This document shows positions 14,418-21,522 of a stretch of 64,000 nt of DNA, piece by piece. Made by a program: the position numbers and the translations under genes. The stretch lies in contig JAIPUZ010000013.1 of assembly GCA_022833215.1 (NCBI GenBank), forward strand, positions 1 to 64,000, in the 5' to 3' direction. The stretch comes from Mesorhizobium sp. (GTDB taxonomy: Bacteria; Pseudomonadota; Alphaproteobacteria; Rhizobiales; Rhizobiaceae). Each line of letters opens with the position of its first letter. Within the stretch, counting starts at the first letter, position 1. Below the pieces are notes generated by a model that had not been told where the DNA came from, ran no database searches, and saw only the letters and a program-made list of their open reading frames with translations.

Positions 14418-16255
14418 CCGCCGCGGCGGCTCCATCGGTGCGGCGGCCGGGTCGCCGCGCCCTCTTTCCCGAGGCGCTGCCCGATCCCGAGGGCGAGGCC
14501 GCCGCTGCGATCGCATCGCTGCGCTTTACCGTCACGCTGGCGGATCGCAGCAAGACGATCGACCTGACGATGCTCGCCGGCCGCAAGGCATTGGCGCGGA
14601 CCTTTGCCGGCGCGCTCTGGCGCGCCTGCCAGGTCGGTGGTCCGGCCGGCTCGATCTCGACGGCCTACGCCTATGCCAATGCGCTCAAGACATTTTGGCG
14701 CTATCTCGATTCCGCCGGATCGCACGTCGCCCGTCTCTCCGACGTCAGTGCCGTCTGCATCGACGGCTTCGATTCCTGGATGGAGGGGAGCGGCCTGCAT
14801 CCCAATCACCGCCTGCACCGCATGAGCAAGGTGCTCAACCTGCTGCGGCTTGCCGAGGCCGCGGAGCCCAGCCACCTGCCGCCCGATGCCTCACGCCGGC
14901 TGATGTACACGAGCGATCGGCCCGGCGTGCGCGCCAGGCCGCGCGATGCCTATGGCGATGATGTCGCCGCGGCATTGCGGAAGGCGGCGCGCACCGATCT
15001 CGCCGCCATCATCCGCCGCTTGGGCGAGGCCGATCGTATTCCGGCGGTCGAGGATTCCGATCGGAGCAAGGCGCTGGCAGCAACCCACAAACAGGTAATG
15101 GAAGTGATCGACGCGGAAGGCGTCATCGGGCACAGGCACCCTCTCTTCAAGCGACTCTACACGCTCCGCCGCGAGAGTGGCCTGCCGAACGATCGCCTGA
15201 TCCACGATCTGCATGGCCGCCGGCATCTCATCGCCGCCGATCTCATGCCGCTCATCGTGCTTATCTCGCTCGACACCGGCATGGAGATCGAAGCGATCAA
15301 GGGCTTGCGAGCGGACTGCCTGAAGAACCCGGCGGGCGGCTATGTCGAGATCGAGTATTGCAAGCGTCGGGCGCGCGGCGCCGAGTGGAAGCGGCTGCGT
15401 GTGCGCGACGGCGGTTCCTCGACGCCGGGCGGCTTGATCCGCAAGGCGCTGCAGTGGACCGGTCCGGCGAGAAGCCGGCTCGGCGCCGACACGCTCTGGG
15501 CGCACTGTGCCTGGGGCCGCCTGACCCCTCGGGTGCTCAGCATGAAGGAGCTCGCGGCTTCATGGACGCGCCGGCACGGCATCCTTGATGAGCGGGGCCA
15601 ACGCCTTCGCCTCAATCTGACGCGCCTGCGCAAGACGCATAAGGCGGCATGGTACCGGCGCACGGGCGGCCAGCTCGACCGCTTCGCCGTCGGCCACACT
15701 GTCGCGGTCGCGGCCGACCACTACGCCGACATTCCCGCGCTTCGTCATCTGCACGAGGCGACAATTGCCGACGCCATGACCGATGCGCTCGACGCCGCGT
15801 TCCCCCCCTGTGTCCTGTCGTCGGAGGAGGAAGCGGCCGTCCAGACCGATCCCGACAAGGCGACCGGCCTTCCCGTTGTCGGCGCCGCCGCGGTCAAGGC
15901 GCTGTTCGGCGGCGAGCAGGACGTCTGGCTCGCCAGTTGCGGCGGCTTCTACAACAGCCCGTTCGGCTCGGAGGGAGAGGCCTGTCCGTCCCCCTTCTGG
16001 GGGTGTCTCGAATGCAGCAATGCCGTGGTCACCGCCCGCAAGGTGCCCGCGCTCCTGGCCTTCCTCAACTTCATCCGGGCGCAGCGGCAGGTGCTGAGCG
16101 AAGCCGACTGGATCGCCAAGTTCGGCCGGGTTCACGGACGCATCGCCGAACAGATTCTGCCCCGGTTCGCCGACGCCGAGATCGAGGAAGCCCGTCGGAT
16201 TGGGTCATCGGACCCCGCGCTCCTCTACCTGCCGCCCGAAGCGAGAGCGCCATGA
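14414..16255 (+). CDS. tnpB: transposon tyrosine recombinase B (TnpB-like), altered active site
   Basis: This encodes 613 residues starting MTAAAAPSVRRPGRR at the ATGA overlap with tnpA. The catalytic domain is at about 270-480. In the place of the first catalytic Arg (normally TGLRxxE) stands TGMEIEAIKGL, so that residue appears to be Glu. The second box is RLRKTHKAAW, followed by AVGHTVAVAADHYAD with His and the probable nucleophile Tyr. The C-terminal 150 residues hold a cluster of Cys (CGGFYNSP, CPSPFWGCLECSN) that looks like a zinc-binding tail. Its large size and position match Tn554 TnpB. Confidence 0.8.
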   Translation: MTAAAAPSVRRPGRRALFPEALPDPEGEAAAAIASLRFTVTLADRSKTIDLTMLAGRKALARTFAGALWRACQVGGPAGSISTAYAYANALKTFWRYLDSAGSHVARLSDVSAVCIDGFDSWMEGSGLHPNHRLHRMSKVLNLLRLAEAAEPSHLPPDASRRLMYTSDRPGVRARPRDAYGDDVAAALRKAARTDLAAIIRRLGEADRIPAVEDSDRSKALAATHKQVMEVIDAEGVIGHRHPLFKRLYTLRRESGLPNDRLIHDLHGRRHLIAADLMPLIVLISLDTGMEIEAIKGLRADCLKNPAGGYVEIEYCKRRARGAEWKRLRVRDGGSSTPGGLIRKALQWTGPARSRLGADTLWAHCAWGRLTPRVLSMKELAASWTRRHGILDERGQRLRLNLTRLRKTHKAAWYRRTGGQLDRFAVGHTVAVAADHYADIPALRHLHEATIADAMTDALDAAFPPCVLSSEEEAAVQTDPDKATGLPVVGAAAVKALFGGEQDVWLASCGGFYNSPFGSEGEACPSPFWGCLECSNAVVTARKVPALLAFLNFIRAQRQVLSEADWIAKFGRVHGRIAEQILPRFADAEIEEARRIGSSDPALLYLPPEARAP

Positions 16256-18417
16256 TGCCGGCACCGATCAAGCTGCCGCAGCACGCGTCGCTGCCTTCGG
16301 CCATTTATGGCAACGACGAGCCCGTGCTTGCCGGCGTGGCGGTCAGGGACGATGCCGACCGCACGCGACTTCCGCGCTTCGGTGACGATCTTTGGGACCT
16401 GGGCGCCGCCATTTTCCGGGTGAACGCCCGCTACAGCAATTACCGGCTGAACCTCGCCCGCATCGCCGATCCCGTCACGCGGCGGCTGGCGAAGGAGTAC
16501 GTGATCGCCCGCCTGCGCATCCATGTGCCGGGATATCGGGCGCCCTGCGGCGCGACCTCGGCGATCCGCCTGCTGCGCTACATCCAGCATTTCGCCGCGT
16601 TCCTCCGCGCAAGGACTGGCGCCGTCGATCTCAGCCGGATCGATCAGGCGCTGCTCGACGCCTATCTGGCGTATGCCCGTGACGGCGGACGGCGAACGCC
16701 TCACGAGACGGTGAAGTATGTCGAGGTGCCGATCGACCTGCATCACCTGGCGCCATGGCTAACCGGCGGCGGCATCGGTTTCCTGCCGTGGCGTGGACGT
16801 GCGGCGCACCGCGTTGCCGGCCGGCCGCCAGCGCCCGCCGAGAACGCCACGCCGCGCATTCCCGAGCCGGTCATCGGCGCCATGCTGCGCTGGGCGCTCA
16901 AGTATGTCGAGGTCTATGCGCCCGATATCCTCGCGGCGCGGGCCGAGCTTGACGCTCTCGAAGCCCGCTGCGCCCGATTGATGGCGCGGGACGCGCGGGC
17001 CGGACGGGCCGTGGCCAAGAACTATCGCGCCCGCGTGGCCAAGTGGCTCGACGTGCGCCGGGCCATGGGCCGAGGCGTGCCGATCTGGGAGCACGCGCCG
17101 AATGTGGCCCGCCGCATCGACCCGCTCACCGGCGAAGAGACCCCGCCCTACAATCTCCATCTGATGCGCCTTCACGCCGGCGCTCCGCAGAGCGGCCGCA
17201 TCAGCCAGTCCGAGCCGACTGCACGACTGATCGAGAAGGCAGCCGCCGAGCTCGGAACCGAGATCGGCGGGCTCGATACGCCGATCTCGATCGATCCGGA
17301 CACCGGACTGCCATGGCGCGAGCGCTTCGACGGCCTCAGCCTCGCCCGCGAAGAACGGATGTTGCAGGGCGCCTGCTATCTCGTCTGCGCCTACCTCACC
17401 GGCATGCGCGACAGCGAGGTGCAGGCGATGCAGCCGGGTTGCGTGTCGCCGGTGCGCAGCGCCGACGGCCTGGTCGAGCGGTACCGGCTGCGCAGCACGG
17501 TGTACAAGCGCCATGGCGCGCGCGGCGTCACGGCCGACTGGATCACGATCGAGCCCGTCGCTCGCGCCGTCGCGGTGATGGAGGTTCTCTCGGCACGCAA
17601 TCGCCGAGAGAAGGAACTGTCATCCTTGTGGGTGGCGCTGAAGGACTGGCCCTGGAGCAACGATCATCTCGGGATGGGTGCAACGCCGACACTCAACCTT
17701 TTCCGCGAGGGCCTCGACACGCGCTCGGAGGCCGCGCCGGCGATTCCGCGCATCGGCGACGAGCCTTGGAAGTTTACGACCCGGCAGCTCCGACGCACGA
17801 TCGCCTGGTACATCGCCAACCGGCCGTTCGGCACGGTCGCCGGCAAGATCCAGTACAAGCACGCCTCGGTCGCCATGTTCGAAGGCTATGCCGGATCGGC
17901 GCAGGCCGACTTCCGCTTGGCGATCGAGCGCGAACGTGCACTCGGCCAGCTCGACGACATTGTCGCCCATTACGAGGCCTATCTTCGCCGTGAAGGCCCG
18001 GCGGGACCGGGTGCTGCGCGACTGCGACGCGAGTTCGGCCGCGTGCAGGAGGAACTTGGCGATCTTCCCGGCCGGATCTTGGACCGCAAGCGGCTGCGCA
18101 CCATGGTTGCCCATCTCGGGCGGACCCTGCATGTCGGTTTCCTCAACGACTGCCTGTTCGATGCAGCGACCGCGCTCTGCCTCACCGGCGCGCCAGATGC
18201 CGAGCGGACGGCGCCGGCCCTATCGCGCTGCAGCCCCGACCGGTGCCCGAACGCCTGCCTGACCGCCCGGCACCGCGAACCGTGGCAGGCCTCGATCGTC
18301 GAGGGCGAAGCGCTTCTGGCCGACCGGCGTCTATCGCCGCTGCAGCGCACGGCGATCCTGCGGGACAACGAGCGCAAGTGCCGGCTGATCGCGCCTCTCA
18401 TGGACGGTGACGCATGA
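16252..18417 (+). CDS. transposon tyrosine recombinase C, large
   Basis: This encodes 721 residues from the ATG at 16252 (ATGA overlap with tnpB). The recombinase domain lies in the middle: AYLTGMRDSEVQAM with the first catalytic Arg, TTRQLRRTIAWY with the second, then IQYKHASVAMFEGYAG with His and Tyr. A basic linker with ARLMARDARAGRAVAKNYRA precedes it. A Cys-rich end (CSPDRCPNACLTARH) suggests metal binding, as in tnpB. Three recombinases in series is the RIT arrangement, but these proteins are much longer than RIT recombinases as I know them. Confidence 0.8.
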   Translation: MMPAPIKLPQHASLPSAIYGNDEPVLAGVAVRDDADRTRLPRFGDDLWDLGAAIFRVNARYSNYRLNLARIADPVTRRLAKEYVIARLRIHVPGYRAPCGATSAIRLLRYIQHFAAFLRARTGAVDLSRIDQALLDAYLAYARDGGRRTPHETVKYVEVPIDLHHLAPWLTGGGIGFLPWRGRAAHRVAGRPPAPAENATPRIPEPVIGAMLRWALKYVEVYAPDILAARAELDALEARCARLMARDARAGRAVAKNYRARVAKWLDVRRAMGRGVPIWEHAPNVARRIDPLTGEETPPYNLHLMRLHAGAPQSGRISQSEPTARLIEKAAAELGTEIGGLDTPISIDPDTGLPWRERFDGLSLAREERMLQGACYLVCAYLTGMRDSEVQAMQPGCVSPVRSADGLVERYRLRSTVYKRHGARGVTADWITIEPVARAVAVMEVLSARNRREKELSSLWVALKDWPWSNDHLGMGATPTLNLFREGLDTRSEAAPAIPRIGDEPWKFTTRQLRRTIAWYIANRPFGTVAGKIQYKHASVAMFEGYAGSAQADFRLAIERERALGQLDDIVAHYEAYLRREGPAGPGAARLRREFGRVQEELGDLPGRILDRKRLRTMVAHLGRTLHVGFLNDCLFDAATALCLTGAPDAERTAPALSRCSPDRCPNACLTARHREPWQASIVEGEALLADRRLSPLQRTAILRDNERKCRLIAPLMDGDA

Positions 18418-18854
18418 CCGCGCTCGGGCCGAAGAGCCAAGCGGCGCTAAGGGCTGCCATGAAGCGGTTGCTCGACGGCCGCCCTGAACGCACCGACGGG
18501 GCGCTGACCGTCGCCAACCTGGCGCGCGAGGCCGGCGTCAGCCGAGCGACGGCGAACCGGGCCGGCGATCTTCTCGCCGAGCTCCGCGCGGCCGAAGCCC
18601 GCCTGCGGCGATCGTCGCCCAGGGCCCTCAAGGAACGCATCCATGCTCTGGAAGCGGAACTACGCGCCGTGCGTGGTGCCGAGATGGCGGAGCTGCGGGC
18701 GCTCACCCGGACGCTCGCGCAGCACATCCAGATGCTGACGTTGCAGCTCGCCGAGCGAGATGCCGTCATCGAAGGTCTGCGAGCGGAGCTGTCTCGATCC
18801 GTGGACGCCAGGGTCGTCCCGTTGCGGCGTCCGCCTCTGGACGGCACCGGCTGA
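18414..18854 (+). CDS. TnpC-like accessory protein (DUF6262-type)
   Basis: This encodes 146 residues, again coupled by ATGA to the previous gene. A winged or HTH-like segment (LTVANLAREAGVSRATANRA, residues 27-46) is followed by a long Leu/Glu/Arg-rich coiled coil (LKERIHALEAELRAVRGAE and onward). Tn554 TnpC is a small protein of the same place and build that influences transposition efficiency and orientation. Identification with DUF6262 is from memory of that family's HTH plus coiled-coil pattern. Confidence 0.65.
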   Translation: MTALGPKSQAALRAAMKRLLDGRPERTDGALTVANLAREAGVSRATANRAGDLLAELRAAEARLRRSSPRALKERIHALEAELRAVRGAEMAELRALTRTLAQHIQMLTLQLAERDAVIEGLRAELSRSVDARVVPLRRPPLDGTG

Positions 18855-19025
18855 CAGCCGCGCTTCATCCTGACCGGTCCAGGCGCCGCTCGCCGGTCAT
18901 GGCTGCCTCCCGTGCTCGCCCGTCGAGGCAGGGCTCGGGTTGTGGCAGACGCTGCCGGCCCATCAACCCTGTTCCGCACCAGCACCGAGAACAGGGTGTG
19001 ACGGCCCGGCTTCCCGCGTCTGCCC

Positions 19026-19068
19026 CTGCCGCCTCGCCCTCGACGGAGAGGGCGAACACAGGAGGCAG
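19026..19068 (+). promoter_or_regulatory. nested-stem leader RNA upstream of the transposon ardC
   Basis: The outer stem is CTGCC (19026-19030) with GGCAG (19064-19068). The inner hairpin is CGCCCTC (19035-19041) with GAGGGCG (19048-19054). The ribosome binding site AGGAGG overlaps the 3' outer strand, and ATG follows at 19071. A further hairpin, ACCCTGTTC/GAACAGGGT, lies at 18966-18997. The layout equals that of the ICE leaders. Confidence 0.6.
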
Positions 19069-19070
19069 CC

Positions 19071-19997
19071 ATGACCACCGATCGCACACCCCAGCCCCGG
19101 AACGACATCTACGAGCGTGTCACCAGCCAGATCATCGCCGCCATCGAGGCCGGCGCCGACCAGTACCGGATGCCCTGGCACCACGACGGATCGGCCATCA
19201 CTACGCCCGTCAACGTCGCCTCGCGCAAGGCCTATCGTGGCGTCAACGTCATCGCACTCTGGGCCGCCGCGCACGCCGCCGGCTTTCCCGCCGGCATCTG
19301 GGGCACCTATCGCCAGTGGCAGGCGCTCGGCGCCCAGGTCCGCAAGGGCGAGCGCGGGCACCTCGTCGTGTTCTGGAAGACCGTCGATCGCCACGGCAAG
19401 GCAGACGTACAGGACGGCGACGAGGATCGCGACGAGCCCGCCCGGCGCATGTTCGCCCGCGGCTACACGGTCTTCAACTGCGCGCAGGTCGACGGCTACA
19501 CGCCGCCCGAGATACCGGTGCTACCCGAGGCCGAGCGCATCGAGCGGGCCGAACGGTTCTGCGCAGCGCTCGGCATCGACATCCGCCACGGCGGATCGCA
19601 GGCCTGTTACCGCCCATCCACCGACCACGTGCAGATGCCCGACTTCGCCTGCTTCCGCGATGCCGCAGCCTATTACGCCGTGCTGCTCCACGAATGCGGG
19701 CACGCCTCCGGCGCCAGGCATCGCCTCGACCGTGATCTCTCCGGACGGTTCGGCTCGGCCGCCTATGCTATGGAGGAATGCACGGTCGAGCTCCTGAGCG
19801 CCATGATCTGCGCCGACCTCCATCTCAGCGTCGAGCCGCGGCCCGACCACGCCAGCTATATCGCCTCCTGGCTCGAGGTGCTTCGCTCCGACAAGCGCGC
19901 GATCTTCACCGCCGCAGCCAAGGCGCAGCAGATCGCCGACTGGCTGCACGCCCAGCAGGGCAACGCTTGCCGGAACGACGTCAGGGGCGCCGCATAG
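19071..19997 (+). CDS. ardC: ArdC-like antirestriction protein (transposon copy)
   Basis: This encodes 308 residues, complete. The N-terminal DUF1738 ssDNA-binding domain (DIYERVTSQIIAAIEAG, then GVNVIALWAAA) is joined to a zincin-like domain with LLHECGHASGARHRL, the HExxH-type zinc site here HECGH. The C-terminus ends in SYIASWLEVLRSDKRAIFTA and keeps the segment that the interrupted ICE ardC lost. It differs clearly in sequence from the host ardC, so it is not a duplication of it. The transposon therefore supplies a replacement antirestriction gene while destroying the resident one. Confidence 0.85.
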   Translation: MTTDRTPQPRNDIYERVTSQIIAAIEAGADQYRMPWHHDGSAITTPVNVASRKAYRGVNVIALWAAAHAAGFPAGIWGTYRQWQALGAQVRKGERGHLVVFWKTVDRHGKADVQDGDEDRDEPARRMFARGYTVFNCAQVDGYTPPEIPVLPEAERIERAERFCAALGIDIRHGGSQACYRPSTDHVQMPDFACFRDAAAYYAVLLHECGHASGARHRLDRDLSGRFGSAAYAMEECTVELLSAMICADLHLSVEPRPDHASYIASWLEVLRSDKRAIFTAAAKAQQIADWLHAQQGNACRNDVRGAA

Positions 19998-20013
19998 GCG
20001 CTCCTCGACCCGA

Positions 20014-20442
20014 TCAGTTGACAGTTCGCTCCCGGAACAGCGCCTCAATCAGCGGACATTCCGGCCGCGTGCCGTCGGCGCATTGCGCGACGACGTCCTT
20101 GAGCACCCGCTCCATGCGCTTCAGGTCAGCGATCTTCGCCCGCACATCGTCGAGATGCGCGGCGGCGACCGCGCTTGCCTCGGCGCAGGGCTGGTCGCGT
20201 TCGTCGACCAGGCGCAACAGCTCGCGGATTTCGTCGAGTGAGAAGCCGAGCTCGCGTGCCCGCAGCACAAAGCGAAGGCGCCGCTCGTGCGTCGTGTCGT
20301 AGCTGCGGTAGCCGGCCGCCGTGCGCGGTGGCTCGGGCAGGAGCCCGACCTTCTCGTAGTAGCGCACAGTCTCCAGATTGCTGCCCGTCCGCCGGGCGAG
20401 CTCAGCCCGCTGCAGGCCCTTCACGCCAGCGTGATCGCGCAT
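20014..20442 (-). CDS. merR: MerR, mercury-responsive regulator
   Basis: This encodes 142 residues. The N-terminal MerR HTH (LARRTGSNLETVRYYEKVGL) is followed by a long dimerisation helix and the metal loop. Cysteines in QPCAEAS and in CADGTRPECPLIEALF fit the three Hg(II)-binding Cys of MerR. The ATG at 20442 has GAGG upstream. It is divergent from merT and binds the dyad between the -35 and -10 elements of the merT promoter, twisting it to active form on mercury binding. Confidence 0.85.
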   Translation of the reverse strand: MRDHAGVKGLQRAELARRTGSNLETVRYYEKVGLLPEPPRTAAGYRSYDTTHERRLRFVLRARELGFSLDEIRELLRLVDERDQPCAEASAVAAAHLDDVRAKIADLKRMERVLKDVVAQCADGTRPECPLIEALFRERTVN

Positions 20443-20456
20443 CGCAAAAATCCCTC

Positions 20457-20487
20457 TTGACCCTGTAGTTGCTACAGACCGCATGGT
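20457..20487 (+). promoter_or_regulatory. mer promoter with MerR operator
   Basis: The -35 box TTGACC (20457-20462) and a -10-like CATGGT (20482-20487) are 19 bases apart, the over-long spacing typical of MerR-controlled promoters. The dyad CTGTAG-TTG-CTACAG (20463-20477) fills the spacer. Confidence 0.75.
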
Positions 20488-20528
20488 ACTGCGCAATGAG
20501 GATTTCGGCAAGGAAAGCGAGATCGGAC

Positions 20529-20954
20529 ATGGATATATCGCGACCCAGCACGGCGGGCATGACGTCCGCCACGACCGACGTGCTCGCGTCGGACCGAGCC
20601 GAAGTCGGACGGCAGCGCCTGGTCGCCGTCGGCGGCATTCTCGGCGCGCTTGCCGCCTCCTCGTGCTGCATCGTCCCGCTCATCCTGTTTAGCCTAGGCA
20701 TTGGTGGCGCCTGGATCGGCAATCTGACGGCGCTCGCGCCCTACAAGCCGCTCTTCGTCGCCGGGACGACGGGCGTTCTCGGCTACGGCTTCTATCTCGT
20801 CTACTGGAAGCCGAGGCGGGCCTGCGCCGAGGATGCTGCCTGCGCGCGCCCGATCCCCAGCCGCATTGTCCAGATCGCGCTCTGGTTTGCGACGGTGCTC
20901 GTCGCGGCCGCCTTCGCATTCGACTACGTCGCCCCGCTGCTGCTTTCCGCCTGA
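20529..20954 (+). CDS. merT: MerT, mercuric ion membrane transporter
   Basis: This encodes 141 residues. Three transmembrane segments are visible: AVGGILGALAASSCCIVPLI with the paired Cys that take Hg(II), then the PLFVAGTTGVLGYGFYLVY region, then IVQIALWFATVLVAAAFAF. A Cys pair in the loop (RRACAEDAACARP) is the second relay site of MerT. I chose the ATG at 20529, after AAGGAAAGCGAGA; another ATG ten codons later is possible. First gene of the mer transcript. Confidence 0.85.
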   Translation: MDISRPSTAGMTSATTDVLASDRAEVGRQRLVAVGGILGALAASSCCIVPLILFSLGIGGAWIGNLTALAPYKPLFVAGTTGVLGYGFYLVYWKPRRACAEDAACARPIPSRIVQIALWFATVLVAAAFAFDYVAPLLLSA

Positions 20955-20975
20955 CACCAAGAGGAGACCCGTCCC

Positions 20976-21272
20976 ATGAAGAAGAGTTTGAGTGCTCTTG
21001 CTTTGATCATGTCGGTGATGACCGCGCCTGCCGTGTTCGCTACCGAACGCACAGTCACCTTCGCCATCGACAACATGACCTGCGCCTCCTGCCCCTACAT
21101 CGTGAAGACCTCGATGGCGGCGGTCCCCGGGGTCTCGACGGTGGCCGTCTCGTTCGAAGCCAAGACCGCGACCGTGACCTTCGACGACGCGCAGACGACC
21201 CCGGATGCCATCGCGGCCGCCAGCATGAATGCCGGCTATCCGGCCCGCCCGACGCAGGAGCAAGGCAGTTGA
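20976..21272 (+). CDS. merP: MerP, periplasmic mercury-binding protein
   Basis: This encodes 98 residues. A signal peptide (MKKSLSALALIMSVMTAPAVFA) precedes a heavy-metal-associated domain with the NMTCASCP motif, whose two Cys bind one Hg(II) and pass it to MerT. Length and fold pattern are standard. An AGGAG site lies upstream. It ends one base before merF. Confidence 0.92.
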   Translation: MKKSLSALALIMSVMTAPAVFATERTVTFAIDNMTCASCPYIVKTSMAAVPGVSTVAVSFEAKTATVTFDDAQTTPDAIAAASMNAGYPARPTQEQGS

Positions 21273-21273
21273 C

Positions 21274-21522
21274 ATGCATGACCGCGCCCTGATCCGCACC
21301 GGCGCCGCAGGCGCCATTGTCGTTGCGATCTGCTGCGCGGCGCCACTCCTTGCCGTGCCCCCGCCGCTGGCCGGCCTCGGCGCGTGGTTGACGGGTTCGG
21401 GTCTGGTCGTGCTTTCCCTGATCGCCGCGGGCCTCGGGCTTGTCGCCTGCGGCATCCATCATCGCCGTGCAAAGGTCGTCTGTTCCAACACGAAGATTCT
21501 GAATGAAGGCCTGAAGCCATGA
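21274..21522 (+). CDS. merF: MerF-like mercury transporter
   Basis: This encodes 82 residues from the ATG at 21274. Two transmembrane helices are visible: AGAIVVAICCAAPLLAV, with the vicinal Cys pair of MerF, and GLVVLSLIAAGLGLVACGI, followed by a short tail with Cys in VVCSNTK. This is the two-helix layout of MerF, which moves Hg(II) into the cytoplasm beside MerT. Its stop overlaps the merBA start (ATGA). Confidence 0.8.
   Translation: MHDRALIRTGAAGAIVVAICCAAPLLAVPPPLAGLGAWLTGSGLVVLSLIAAGLGLVACGIHHRRAKVVCSNTKILNEGLKP

Noticed and set aside
15649..16251. Upstream extension of recombinase C to 922 codons
   Set aside because: The extra part overlaps recombinase B. The ATGA overlap at 16252 is the same coupling seen for the other three genes of the set.
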